DNA of 64,000 nt from Silene latifolia (GCF_048544455.1 NC_133537.1:307247738-307311737); one strand, 5' to 3'; shown: positions 24,443 to 35,982, numbered from the stretch's first letter. Notes: generated by a model from the letters alone, not told the origin. A program made the numbers and translations.

Positions 24443-25076
24443 TGTTATAGCAAAAATCTACATTTTTACACTTGATGACGTGGCATCTTATTATTGGTTG
24501 AAGGAAAGGGACATGGGTTGCTAGGGTGGCATGAATTGGTCAACTAAACAATGGTATATAGCACATGGAGATAAAGCAATAACGGGGAAGTTTGTTACAC
24601 AAATTAAGCTGAAGAATAGGGCATGGTGAGTGGATCCAGGAAGTTGGTTATGGCAAAAATAACGTTACACTGAGGTTGTATATAAATTGAAGGGGTGGAG
24701 CAAGCAAGGGGGAAAAAATTCTCACACCATTAAGGTCATCTACCAAACCCACTATCATACACAAGTTGTAGAAAATTACTTCTCAACGCCATCAATTCGT
24801 GGCTCAATTGTACTTCGTTTCCTTATAGTGAATTGGCGGGATACCGACTCCCCCCGCGGTTTTCCCACACCGGGTTTCCGCGTCACCATTTTTTGTGTGT
24901 CTTTATCTTTTTATTTCCATTCTTATCGTTATTATCATCATTATTCTCGCCTAATTTTCGTTCGCCTTTTATCCTAATTCATATATAAATTAACCCCCGT
25001 TTCGAGGCTAAATAGAGTAGATCGCTTTGACCCACCATAAACGATTTGATAGGTTCGGTAAATTTTTACCAAAACA
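24443..25076 (+). repeat. Left LTR of element A (634 bp)
   Basis: It begins TGTTATAGCAAAAATC and ends TTACCAAAACA. A TATA box (TATATAAA) lies at 24679-24686. It matches the LTR at 62527-63160 over its whole length. Confidence 0.9.
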
Positions 25077-25098
25077 GTTTGGCGCCCACCGTGGGGCA
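25077..25098 (+). promoter_or_regulatory. Primer binding site of element A
   Basis: TTTGGCGCCCACCGTGGGGC follows the LTR end immediately, in the position and style of Tat-lineage primer sites. I do not assign the tRNA. The same sequence follows the right LTR. Confidence 0.7.
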
Positions 25099-25149
25099 TA
25101 GTGATCATTTTCTATAGCCAAATCTTGTAAAACCGAACCAGCCGTCACC

Positions 25150-27212
25150 ATGTTTGGAACCAGCCGGAATCCATCCAGCAGCTAGAGCATGATAGCCCTT
25201 TCCTCTGGAGCAGGACCTTCTCCTGTGTCTGCAGGATCAGCGAGCGCTCCTCCAAAGATCCGACGGATGGTTCCCAAGCATGTCACCGTAACCATGCTTT
25301 CGCCTCGCCTCGAAAGCACCAAGCAGTACTAGGGGCGAGCAAGTTTAGGCTCGGACCGGAAAAATGGACCGGACCGGACCATTTGGTCTGGACCAAACCT
25401 GACATCGAATTTTTAGGTCCGGTCCTCGGTCCTCATTTTTGAGTTTTCGGTCTTGGTCCGGTCGGACCAAACCCGGATATTTTAGGTCTGGACCAAATGG
25501 ACCGAATTTTATGTTTCTAAAGACTGTCATTAAAATATTATAAACTAAATTACCATTTTATCTTCACAAGACATTATAAATTAATATTGAGTATATTTTT
25601 CTCAAAAACAATCGTCTAATTATTCATCAACATTTAATTTAGTGAAACTTAAATGTAATTATCATACACGAAATAGTGAAAGAATTAGTTCTAGGTCTAT
25701 TTCGGTCTAAGACCGGACCGGACCGAATATTTCGGATTTGGTCCGGTCCAAGACCGAAAGTTTTAGGTCCGGTCTTCGGTCCACAAAAATTTTATTTTCG
25801 ATCTTCGGTCCGGCCCGGTTTGGTCCGGTCCGGTCCGGTCTTGGACCGATGCTCAGCCCTAGCAGGTACCCAAGGAAGCAAGCGCGCCCAGCCAGCCCAG
25901 ATCCAGCAGGGAAAGCGGCCCCAGCAGAAGTGAAGCTGTGTCCAGAGCCCCGACCCAGGAGGGATCAGGTGGAGGAGTTCTCAGAAGCAGAGGACCTCCA
26001 GTGCTTGACCCGATGCACGTGATGATTCAGGGGATGGATACTCTGCGTCAAGCCGTTGAGAATCTGAGGAAGGATAACCAGAACCTGATTGCTCAGATCG
26101 TGACAGCAGTCCAACCCAAACCAGCATCAGCACCTGAGGCCCTGAACCTGACCAACGATGGAGGATCAAGTCGATCAATTCCGTTAGAACTAGCCACCAG
26201 ACTAGACCTTGCAGGAGTAGCACCCAGTGAACCAGTCGAGCCTAGAGGATTGGGATGTTTGTCATTTGACAAACCACCCAGCCTGCAGCAGACACTAGGT
26301 AATGCACTGTTTAGCACTCCGTCAGGATCTGACTATCCACCTTTTGCAGGAACACCCATGCACCAGACATCCGGATGGCAATCTGGAGCTGTCATCAACA
26401 CAGCAGTTCCCTCAATCAGCCAATTCACCAGTGGAGCCTGAATCGGAGGTCTGCAGCAGACACCAGGATGGCAGCCAGGATCTATAATCAGTGCAACACC
26501 AATGACAAGACCCTGGTTAGGAGTTACACCTGTTGGATCCTTCTCGCCTGATTCTAACCCTCTTGCAGGAGCAGGTAGTTCGCTGGAGCAGCAGTACCAG
26601 GAGCTGAGAGACCTGATGTACAGGATATCAGGCGTAACACGTCCATTAGAGAAAGCGGAACGCGATATCTATGCAGACTCACCTTTCGTGGACGACATAG
26701 CCCTCGTCGGCGTTCCTAAAGGATGTGTACCGCCAACCATGACGCTCTACGACGGAACCACAGATCCACTTGATCACGTCAACCACTACAAGCAAAAAAT
26801 GATGGTGATAACCGCGACCGGGCCCTTAAAGGAAGCTTGTATGTGCAAAGGATTTGGATCGACCTTGTCTGAAGCAGCCCAGCAGTGGTTCGTCGGCCTG
26901 CCCAATAAAAGTATAGCTAACTTCGCCGACCTAGTTAATGCATTTAACCAGCAATTCGCCAGCAGCAGAAAGCTAGAGAAGCAGACCAGCGACCTCTATC
27001 GGATAGTGCAAGGGTTTGAGGAATCTACTCGTGATTACTTGAACATATTCAACAAGGAAAAAGTGGCAATTCCGAGGTGCGATATAGAAACTGATATACA
27101 AGCCTTCTGTCGGGGATTGCACCAGGATTCAGATCTGTACAAGAACCTGACCATGCATCCGTGCACTACCTTTGAGGAAGTACAATTAAAGTATCCAGAA
27201 AAGCCCCGGTAG
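25150..27212 (+). pseudogene. gag: gag of element A, interrupted
   Basis: The start ATG matches that of the second copy at 63234. The N-terminal part is Ser/Pro/Ala-rich and is stopped after about 11 codons in this copy. A hAT-like MITE then interrupts it (25330-25861). The frame resumes (GGGVLRSRGPPVLDPMHVM..., a coiled-coil-like RQAVENLRKDNQNL) and is stopped by TGA at about 26440; the second copy has TGG there. The main retrotransposon gag domain (26640-27200) includes LYDGTTDPLDHVNHYKQKM, AAQQWFVGLPNKSI and DLYRIVQGFEESTRDYL, typical of Tat elements. No zinc knuckle was found; the frame runs into a deletion joint. Confidence 0.8.
25330..25861. mobile_element. hAT-like MITE (532 bp) in gag
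   Basis: The ends TAGGGGCGAGCA and TGCTCAGCCCTA form an imperfect inverted repeat. Subterminal GGACCGG/CCGGTCC repeats are dense on both sides. It is flanked by GCAGTAC on the left (25323-25329) and GCAGGTAC on the right (25862-25869), an 8-bp duplication with one base lost. The second copy of gag has a single uninterrupted GCAGGTAC at about 63410-63417, which shows the empty site. No transposase is present. Length and ends fit non-autonomous hAT elements. Confidence 0.9.
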
Positions 27213-27321
27213 AAAAGGGGAACGAAAGACCAGGACCCTACAGCAGAAGCGAGAATAAAGTGTCTGGAAGCACAGAAAGGAAGGACGACACAGACCTACC
27301 CCCAAGAGAAGATTCAAATAT

Positions 27322-27807
27322 TTGAGTGGACAAAGGAACATGAGAAAAGTATTTAAGGAATTGAAACATTATCTCAGCACCCCGCCACTCCTGTCAAAGC
27401 CAGAGCCAGGAGAGACACTATTCATATACCTGTCAGTCACAGAAGCAACAGTTAGTGCAGTACTAGTGCGACAGCAGGAAGGATCACAGCACCCAATATA
27501 TTACGTCAGTAAGTCTCTACTTCCAGCAGAGACCAGGTACACGTCACTATAAAAACTTGTCCTTGCACTAGTTACAACACTTATAAATTGCGTCCTTATT
27601 TCGAGTCTCACACAATTTCTGTGATAACTAACTATCCTCTTAAGACTATCATGAGAAAACCAGAATTGTCAGGAAGGATGGCTAAGTGGTCCGTGCACCT
27701 GAGCGGTTATGACTTGAAATTTGAACCTCGTACAGCTATAAAGTCCCAGGCTCGGGCGGACTTTGTGTCTGACTTCTGCCCAGCTCTCCAGACCCAGGCA
27801 GAGCAGG
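27322..27807 (+). pseudogene. pol: RT C-terminal and RNase H fragment of element A
   Basis: The translation gives KVFKELKHYLSTPPLLSKP, EPGETLFIYLSVTEATVSAV and IYYVSKSLLPAETRYT, the connection and RNase H region after Ty3/gypsy RT. A TAA at about 27550 interrupts before WSVHLSGYDLKFEPR. The palm with YVDD is missing. The fragment ends exactly where element B inserted and continues in frame at 47346. Confidence 0.85.
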
Positions 27808-28529
27808 TGTGGACAGCGGGCCGCCCACGGGGGCGCTTGGGTTGGAAAAGAGGAACAAGCGTTTGCATTTTTGTATGGAGTCGCCACCAATTTTTATAGG
27901 AAATTGGAACCGTTCGAATACCTCGTGTCATGTCAAGACACAAAGTAAAGACATGAACAATAAGCAATCGTTACCCTTAGCATTCTATGTCTAGAATGAC
28001 TCTCGTGGATGCCAATGAACACGGGTGTTCACAGATATTTGGAGTAAGGAGTGAGGGTACGTATTAGGAAGCTCTTTTGATCGAACACCTAATCCCGCCC
28101 GCCTCGATAGCGGCCTCTACTAATGATTAGGGAAGTTATTCATACTTGATATATCGTCGGCTATATGCATGCAATGCAACATCCAAGTTTTGATCCTAAC
28201 ATATGAAAATTAGGCTAAGTCGGTTGACACGTAATTAGCAAACAATTGGGTCGAAGTAGGATTTAATGCTCATTTACATGTGAAAACATACAAGCAATAC
28301 AAGAAATACAATAATTATGAATTACAATAATGAGAATTACATTAATTACAAAGGATTAGGCGATTTATGTCAAAAATACCTTTAAAACGGATAATTTGAG
28401 AAAAAGAGATAAAAGAATAAATTAACGAACGCAACAGAAAGTGATAATACGAATAATAGTCAATTATACGTAAGCTAAATAACTAAGTCAAAGCAACAAC
28501 GGAGTTGAGGACGTAAATCAACCAGAACA

Positions 28530-28592
28530 GTAGCAATAGACAGCTGCGTCCCTTGGAAGAGGCGCGGCGATTCTGCGCGTCTCTTCCTTCCT
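28530..28592. repeat. GC-rich palindromic module 1, left LTR
   Basis: The core GGAAGAGGCGCGGCGATTCT and its partner gcgcgtctcttcc form an imperfect palindrome. The same position in the right LTR (45620-45690) carries a clearly different version with GGAAGAGGCGCAGCAG. Confidence 0.85.
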
Positions 28593-29141
28593 TCGATTCG
28601 GGTCGTGAAGCCGTAATTGCAAGCCGTTAATGTTAATTGGTGATTTAATGATCGATTGATGATATTTACTCGGATGAAAGTGATTAGCATGTTATTTAAC
28701 ATATGAATGGGTCGTGAAAATAGTAAAACATGAATAAGACGGAATTAAACGAATTGACATAAGATGGGTTAATGATAGAAGTGAAAAATATTAATGAGTC
28801 AAACAAATTAAATCAATTAACTAAGTTAAATACAATGGATTAACGACGAATATGCGATGAACACAACAAAAGACAGGTGAAAGCTATATCAAAGACGAAT
28901 TCCAGAAACCCAATATTGATGAATTGAATCTCTACAACCCGGAATTGAATTTAATGATGAAAAACCCGTAAATATTGGGTTATTTGGGATTTAAGTCGGA
29001 TTTGTGACGATTTAAAACATGTTAATGAAGATGAATAAATATACATGTGAATTATATGCTATGATGATGAAGAATTAACAAACAAACGAAACGAATGAAA
29101 AGATTTGACGAATAACAGAGAACGAACGAAGAAGAAAGGAA

Positions 29142-29191
29142 GCAGGAACTGCGCTCCTTCGAAGAGGCGCAGCAGTTGCTGCGTCCTTTCT
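29142..29191. repeat. GC-rich palindromic module 2, left LTR
   Basis: gaactgcgctccttc and GAAGAGGCGCAGCAG with gctgcgtcctttc. The right LTR copy (46240-46323) has one extra unit of about 33 bp. Confidence 0.85.
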
Positions 29192-29737
29192 CGACAGTTA
29201 TCTACTGGAAATCCGTAAAAAGAGGTTTTTAAAGCATGGTTTTAGAAATCGGTTTTAATGGTATTTTCGACATAAACCTTACAATTGATGATGATACAAT
29301 AAATAAAATACAATGAATAAAAGAGAGATTATACACCCTCAGACTTACATGTTGACGAAACGAGAAGGACTAAGATATCGATTAGTGATGCTCGACGCGA
29401 ATGCAAAGAAAGTGCCCTCGTAAGAGGAAAACGATTAATTAATTAAGTTGATTGATTGTGTAGTTGGTCAAATTGGTCGGTCATGCAAACGGGGAGGCTG
29501 GTACTCAGAAGGATCCGAGCTTACGTGGTCAAAAGTTCAAGCACGTAGACGCCAAAAAGTAAGAACAAAGTCTAGAATGCAAAGGGAGAAAAGAAGGGCG
29601 GACACTCGCGTGAGAAATATGAGGAGCGAAGGCTCCTATTTATACTAATCACGTGGAGGAATTAGGGTTTCGGAGACTCTTTGGAAGTGAATCTCGGAAA
29701 GATATGAAAAAGATACGAGAAACATGCGAGAAAGGAC

Positions 29738-29812
29738 TGGGAAGAGGCGCAGCAGCCCATGCGTCTCTTGGAAGAGGCGCAAAGACTGCTGCGTCTATTC
29801 CCAAGGGGTTTC
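29738..29812. repeat. GC-rich palindromic module 3, left LTR
   Basis: Two GGAAGAGGCGCA units alternate with GCGTCT-TTCC halves. In element sense it sits about 95 bp upstream of the LTR TATA box. The right LTR counterpart (46868-46942) differs by several small indels. Confidence 0.85.
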
Positions 29813-30206
29813 CTCCCGAGAAGAAAGATTTCCGTGTTTGAGTTATGGTAAGACGGAAATAATTCGGTTTTCCTTAATATCTTATGTGAATATTACGGGA
29901 ATTGTTTACTAAAAGATAAAATTTATGAAATATGGAATAGAAATATCGGAACATTCGAACATTCGACTCGGGATTTAACGGTTAACGAGAAAATGGAGAC
30001 GGTTTTAGGCCCGGACTCGAATGTACTCTAATTCTTGTCAAAACGACCGTATCGGGACGTAGATGACAATTAAGAGGTAGACATTAATATTTGAGCAATC
30101 ACTTGACGATAATCTTACGAATTGTCACAAATCGTTCCGCGTACCAAACATGCGGCCCAATCATCACCGGGTGGTTTGCGAGAGGTGCAGAAACGAGGTA
30201 TCTACA

Positions 30207-30220
30207 GAGCCCCCACTTTG
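30207..30220 (-). promoter_or_regulatory. Polypurine tract of element B
   Basis: On the minus strand CAAAGTGGGGGCTC abuts the LTR start TGTAGATACC. This primes plus-strand DNA synthesis and confirms the minus orientation. An identical 14-mer occurs inside the element at 34427-34440. Confidence 0.9.
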
Positions 30221-31327
30221 ACTGAGGCTTGGACAAGGCGAAAGTCAAAGTATAGCCATCAGGTCAATCGAAGATTACAACGTGACGACTATGGCGACGC
30301 GAGGCGCTCAAGGGGTCTCGAACCAAGGACCGTCGTCGGGAACATTTTAGAGTCTGTCGACTATCGGGGAGGGTCGTTTAAAGTCTATTAGACTACGTAA
30401 GGAGGCTCGCCAGCCATAAGAAGAGACCATACCTGAGACTTCTTCTCGAGATGCTTCCGGGGGTGCATAGGAGCTAAGGTTAAGCATGGGAGCTAAGGGT
30501 AAGACCTAAAGGATATATAAGGATTGGTACTAGGGTGTGGGACCCTAAAGGAAAACATCGATGGGAAGGAGGCCAAAAGTAAGTTCAACTTAAGGGTAAC
30601 TAAAGCTTGGGTATAGGAACTCTATAGGTTTGGGAACTTCTGGAGAACGACACTTTGTCGAACTCCGCGGGGAAACACGAAATATTGTGGGTAGCAGGAC
30701 ACAGACGGGAGCTGCTGAGAGAAAACTGCTTGGGTAGTCTTCGAGAAATAATTGCGAGTAGCAGGACACAGGCGGGAACTGCTGAGGGGAAATCTGCTTA
30801 GGTAGATGTCAATCCTCACGTCTTGAGAGGGACAGTACGTCCGCTTACTCTCGCTGGAGACATGATTAGGAGTTATTCTTCTTGTCATGAGAGGGAAAGT
30901 ATATCCGCTTACTCTCGCTGGAGACATAATGAATGTATGTCGAATTCTGTGAAGGAATAAATGACGCGCGACAATCTGCTGCGGGCTTGGAAATACGGGC
31001 CGGAACGAAAGAAAATCGTCAAACGGACCAAAAGAGTAAAAATAACATCGGGGAAGAGGCGCACCAAAGATGGGCCCACAAATAACGAACTCATAACGAA
31101 TTTTTGAAAATCCGTATGGACGGAACACAAGGAAGAGGCGCAGCAAGAGCTGCGTCTCTTGGAAGAGGCGCAACGCCTGCTGCGTCTATTCCCCAAATTG
31201 GTTTTTCTGCGTAAAAACGCGATGAATCAGAGGGATTGTTTCATTTGCTCGAAACACAAATCATACGATTTCTCTCTCAAATCTTCACCATTTCCGCCAA
31301 GGTTTGATCCAAAAGCTTGCATTGATC
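30221..31327 (+). other. Non-coding region upstream of the first antisense gene, with tandem repeats
   Basis: Two tandem repeats are visible: gtagcaggacaca...ctgctgag units with a 67-bp period (30691 and 30758), and tgagaggg...cgcttactctcgctggagacat units with a 64-bp period (30824 and 30888). A palindromic GC-rich cluster lies at 31050-31196. No convincing TATA box was found before the ATG at 31328. Confidence 0.7.
31050..31196. repeat. GC-rich palindromic cluster upstream of PMD gene 1
   Basis: GGAAGAGGCGCA occurs at about 31053, 31132 and 31160, with complementary GCTGCGTCTCTTGG and ctgctgcgtctattcccc. The last copies end about 130 bp before the start codon. Confidence 0.85.
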
Positions 31328-34300
31328 ATGACAAATCGAGGTATGTGTCTCATTCTTGCATTAATCTTCCGTATTCGTCCAATTTTGAGCCGAAAGGTCT
31401 AGGGTTTATGACCCATTTGATCGAAATTTTGGGGCTTTTCCCCCAAACGCATTTGCCTTGTCAAATTGACATTAGAAATGGATAGTAGGTAGTATTAGGA
31501 ACACAACCATGTATTTGTCTCGAATTTTCATCAAGTTTTGAGCCTTTGAGTGAAATTTGAGACGGTTTTACAGCTAAACCGTAAATCGCTTCGAAAATAG
31601 CCTTAGGATTGCCCATTTGCGATGAAACTTGATATTTGGGATCCTTGAATGATGGGTAAACTTTCTACCATTTCGGAATTTTGGTTTGTGACGGCTTTTT
31701 CAGGACACTTTTCAGGGCATAAACGCCATTATAACGAAATGCTGCCGAAATTTCGACTCGAACCCGGAACTAGGCTTCAAATTAGGCTTGACTTGACCCA
31801 AATTACCACATGAGTGATCGGGTTGGTGGGAATATGGCCAAGGATGGCGGGAAAAGAGCGGTTTCAGGGCCTTGAAGGCTCGAAAACCCCTTAACCAAGG
31901 CTTGTCGTCACGTGACGCGACCTAAATTTGCTTTAATGTTGCAGGTGATGAGGCTTCTACTTCTGGGAGAGCTCCCATGGAGATCGACGCTGCTACTATT
32001 GAGGAGGCTTTAGAGCAGGCCTTCACCGCTGCGGTGATGGCTGCTGGGGACGAGTTTCACGAGGAGGAGGCCGTCGAGGAGGAGGAGGCCCCGAGACGGG
32101 CCAATGTCGGACGAGGAGGCCGTCAGCTGAGAGGAGCTCCTGCGTGGGCTGAGACTTGGGAGAGAAGACACCTGGTGTGGGCTTTAGAGGGTCACCTGTC
32201 CTACAGGACGGTGAAGAGTTTGGTAAATAGGAATTCACTATTCATTACTCATCCTCTTTCATTCATTTGTTCAAATTTCTTTCAAATTTCATTCAAAACT
32301 AAAGATAGCTTTGTTTCAAATCACAATAGGAGGCCGGGAACATCAGGTCGTTCTCGGGTTACACGACAGCGATGGAGCACTACGAGTGGCTGTCGACGGA
32401 GGAGAGGGCCATGATCGAGCGTGGAGCGTTCGGTCCCTTGGTGCAGGTCTGGAGGGATATCGCGAAGAGGAAGTTGCGGGCTAACCTTAGCCTGGTCCGC
32501 GCTTTCTTGGACCGATTCTGGGATACGACTTCCACGTTCCACATGCCTTTTGGTGAGGTGGGAGTCACTCTGGAGGACTACGACATGATTTCTGGTCTGC
32601 CGTGTGGGACCGAGGAGGTGGAGTGGCCGGAGACTGCCATGAGGGCGGATTCGGCCGAGGCGAGGAGATTGATCGGCTGGAACTTGTCGCCGAAGGCTAT
32701 CACAGTGCCGGGTTTGATACCCAGTTCTTACGTTCGAGACTACTTTGCGGGGAAGACCCCGGCGCTGGTGACGATTGATGAGAGGGAGACGGCTCCTCCT
32801 CCTGTCTGGTGAGCGGAGGGCCCGTCTGTGGCTCTGGTGGTTTCTGTCTTCGATTTACCTCGGAGACAAGGGCGAGAGGCTGTCGACGAAGCTTCTTCCC
32901 TTCCTTTCTGACCTGAGTTCCCTGGGACATTGGGACTGGGTCACTGCTGGTTTTGCGGTCCTCATCCGCTTCATGAGAGCCATGGTTCGTCCGGAGTTGA
33001 TGGAGAAGGGGACTTCTCTTGGTGATGTCGGTCCAGGGCTACTGCTGGAGGTATGAACCTTCCTTTAGACCAAAGTAGCTTCCTTTCTTTATCAGATCAC
33101 GAAAGATCATCATTGATCATTTTACTTTGCAGGCGTGGGTGTACTCCTACTTCCCGGGCCTCGCGCCCAAGAGGACGGAGCCGCTGGAGAGGGCCTATCC
33201 CGTGGTGAGGGATTGGGTGATGTGCCGGACGAAGAGCAAGCGTTCTTCTCACAACGTCTACCGGCGGGACGTGAACGCTCTTCAGCTGAGCAGCGTGAGT
33301 ATCTTACTTATATTCACTCGTGCTTCTTATATTTGCTTTTAATTGATCGTAGGAATGACCCTTGCTTTATCTTGTCATAGTGGGTGCCCAGACCTTGGGT
33401 GGAGTACGCTGGAGCGCCTCCTTTCGTGGCTGAGGTCCTTCGGCCTAGGAGCTCGAGCCGACTGCTGTAGAGGACGTCGATGGGTCCTGTGTGGTACTTG
33501 GGCGAGCGCTTGGCTCGTTAGTGCTCGCGGGACGTGTTGACGGTTCCCGTCGATCCTCCCAGGACGATGTTTAGGAGCCTTCGAGGCCGAGAGGAGGCGG
33601 ACTTGGCTGGTGCCAGTGGTGACGCCCTTCTTCTTCCTGGCGAGGACTACTCGGCGTTCCTTTACGGGAAGTTGGCGTACTGGCCGGTAGTGGTGAGCAT
33701 CTTTTTTTTTTCCTCTTGATTTGATTATGAGATTTATGATGAAAGATCATCAATTAATGAGAACCATTTGTCTTTGCAGGAGGTCGAGGCGGCGGGCATT
33801 GAGCCCCCAGAGTACCCCGAGACCCTTGAGTACACTGACGCGACCGGGAGGACGACGATCTTCGAGCTGCGTGACTTTGACGTAGCTGTGACGTATGCTG
33901 GCCTGGACGACTGGCAGCATCTGATTCGGAGGGTGAGCCTCTATCTTGTATAACTTTTGTGTAAGAACACATTTGATCGAGTTTGTTCAATTGTTGAGAA
34001 TTTCTTTTCGAAAACGCAGGTTGCGCCGTCTCGGTTCGTGGCGTTGTGGAGGGTGGCCAATCGGCTGCGAGCTACTGCCGTCGAGGCACTTGTCGGCGGT
34101 CGAGGTCGTCAGGTATGAACCTTACGCCTATTTCTTTTTTGATTTTTGATTTTTCTAGTTTTGCTTGAATCGATTGACATGAGCCAATTTATTGTTTACA
34201 GGGTGACCGCGGGCTGGAGCGAGAGTTGACCCAGTCTCGGGAGGAGACAGCTCGCTTGTTCAGGGAGCTCGAGGTTCGGGACGCCGAGATCGCCGTTCTT

Positions 34301-34339
34301 GTGGCGAGAGTTGCAGAGTTGGAGGGCGCCCAACAGTAG
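31328..34339 (+). pseudogene. Plant mobile domain (PMD) gene 1, antisense in element B, broken
   Basis: PMD proteins are plant nuclear proteins (MAIN/MAIL1 family) affecting silencing and meristem maintenance; TE-borne copies are known. Eight exons fit with GT...AG borders and consistent phase: 31328-31340, 31945-32222, 32330-33050, 33133-33294, 33381-33692, 33780-33932, 34020-34112, 34202-34339. Exon 1 supplies only ATG plus 10 bases and joins in frame to give MTNRGDEASTSGRAPMEIDA. An acidic segment (EEEAVEEEEAPRR) follows. The PMD core includes LVRAFLDRFWDTTSTFHMPF, VTLEDYDMISGLP and ARLWLWWFLSSIYLGD. The last exon encodes a likely coiled coil (LERELTQSREETARLFRELE). It is broken by a frameshift near 32800 and two in-frame TAG codons in exon 5 (33468, 33519), possibly from CAG. 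Its orientation is opposite to the element. Confidence 0.85.
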
Positions 34340-35087
34340 TCTTGTGTAGCTTTTTTTGTCGTATTTTGCACATTTGTACATTTGGACATTGATTTTGAAC
34401 ATTTTTTTGGACTTTGCTTGGGGCTCGAGCCCCCACTTTGTACATTTCCTTCGTTTGGTATATGACGGCCTGAGTGTCTTTGCTGCTGGGTTGTGTTGCT
34501 TGTATCTGCAGGTTAGTTTCGAACAGGTTTGGTAGATGACGGTTTACGCCGTCATGCTGCCGAAATTTACATAGAAAACACGTAAAGCATACATTTGTAT
34601 ATACATGCGGCCTTAATTAGCGCAAAGTGAGAGACTCAAAAGAACGCGAAAATGCAAAAATTTTGCCGGAAATGACCGGACGGTAGGGAGGGTTACCCCC
34701 TAAAAAAAAAAATAGAAATCTATAAGCTAGGAATGTAGAAATGAAATTAAGAAATTGAAATGAATATATACATGGTGAGATTCGGTAAATTGCAAATTAT
34801 TTTCTAAAATAAATGAGAAATGTAAAATGAAAATGAATGAAAACGAAAATTCTTCCCTAAAATGACGAATTAAAATGAAAATTATTTCCTAAAAAAGAAA
34901 ATATGCAAGTGTGATAAAATGGCAGAAATGTCGATGTCGCCTCGAAATGCGTGCCCGCGAAATTAGGAAACCTGAAACATGGTAATTTTCCCCGTATTTA
35001 CCAAAATAATAACCCGTAGGAATAGAAAATTATTCGTTATGGAATTAGGAAAGATCCAACGCGGAAAATCACAGAAGTGAAGCTGAG

Positions 35088-35152
35088 GAAGAGGCGCAGC
35101 ATGAGCTGCGTCCCTTTGAAGAGGCGCAGCAGGTGCTGCGCCTGTTCCCAAG
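35088..35152. repeat. GC-rich palindromic module upstream of PMD gene 2
   Basis: Two GAAGAGGCGCAGCA units with complementary GCTGCGTCCCTT and GCTGCGCCTGTTCC. Each pair can form a hairpin. Confidence 0.88.
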
Positions 35153-35185
35153 GTGGTCTGTTCTGACGGATTTTTGGAAACAACA

Positions 35186-35199
35186 ATTAGTATAAATAG
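35186..35199 (+). promoter_or_regulatory. TATA box of PMD gene 2
   Basis: ATTAGTATAAATAG lies 78 bp before the ATG at 35277. The same 14-mer, on the opposite strand, surrounds the TATA box of the element's LTR (29649-29636). Confidence 0.7.
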
Positions 35200-35276
35200 A
35201 AGCGTTGATGGAGCTTTTATCCACACAAATCTTTCGTCTCTTCTTCACAAAATTCTTCAAAATAAATTTTCTCATC

Positions 35277-35929
35277 ATGAGTACTTTGGAGATCCGCTTG
35301 AAGGAATGGACCAACGAATTTTCAAATATGGAGAAGCATGATATGGGCTCTTATAACTTTGGATCGTTGTTGAGTTTGAAACTCATCAAGGTTGTTAAAC
35401 CGTTCTTGGATGCTTGCCTCGACTATTGGGACCCGAACTTCCATGTTTTTGCGTTCCCTGGAGGTGATATTTGCCCCTTTCCTGAAGAAATTGCTGCTAT
35501 TGGTGGGTGGGATCCTGAACACTTGCCCGCCATTCCTTCTACTTCTCAAGGGTACAAGAGCAAATTTAGAGACCTGCTTGGATTGACTAGACTTGAGGTG
35601 GACCGTCTAGTTACCTCAAAGGGTGTGAGAATGTTGGACTTCATAGATCGATTCATCAACAGGGCTGACCCCACCGTTTCCCATGTTGCTAGGCAGAGGG
35701 CATTTGGCTTTTGCTTGTTACATGTGTATGTCTTCCAAGGGCATGTTGATGAAGACTTGAGAGGTGATCCCCGTCTTCTGGGCCTTGTTGTGCAGATGGA
35801 GCTGCGCAGGAGCCCAGCTTGCTTATGCTTAGGAGAGATTATTTTGGGTTTGGATAATAGGAAATCCAACCGTGATCTGTCGTTCTTGGGGAGTCCCGTC
35901 ATTTTGCAGGTAAAAAACACCTTTTCTTT

Positions 35930-35982
<53 letters not shown>

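Larger units (their letters stand above)
27808..30206 (-). repeat. 3' LTR of element B (2,399 bp)
   Basis: On the plus strand it begins TGTGGACAGCGGG and ends GGTATCTACA. In element sense the TATA box TATAAATAG is at 29644-29636. Three palindromic GC-rich modules occur at about 28530-28590, 29142-29191 and 29738-29812. ORFs within it are short and not supported as genes. Confidence 0.92.
34340..35276 (+). other. Spacer between the antisense genes, with second purine-tract copy and promoter
   Basis: It contains GAGCCCCCACTTTG at 34427-34440, identical to the purine tract at the 3' LTR. AT-rich sequence follows. A palindromic GC-rich module (35088-35152) lies about 40 bp before the TATA box of PMD gene 2. 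Confidence 0.75.

Noticed and set aside
29448-29912. Short ORFs in the element B LTRs (also 46579-47119)
   Set aside because: Found in both LTRs, basic composition, no known domain, and the region overlaps the LTR promoter.
33754-33990. Minus-strand ORFs across the PMD genes
   Set aside because: They mirror GC-rich exons of the plus-strand genes and have no recognisable domain.
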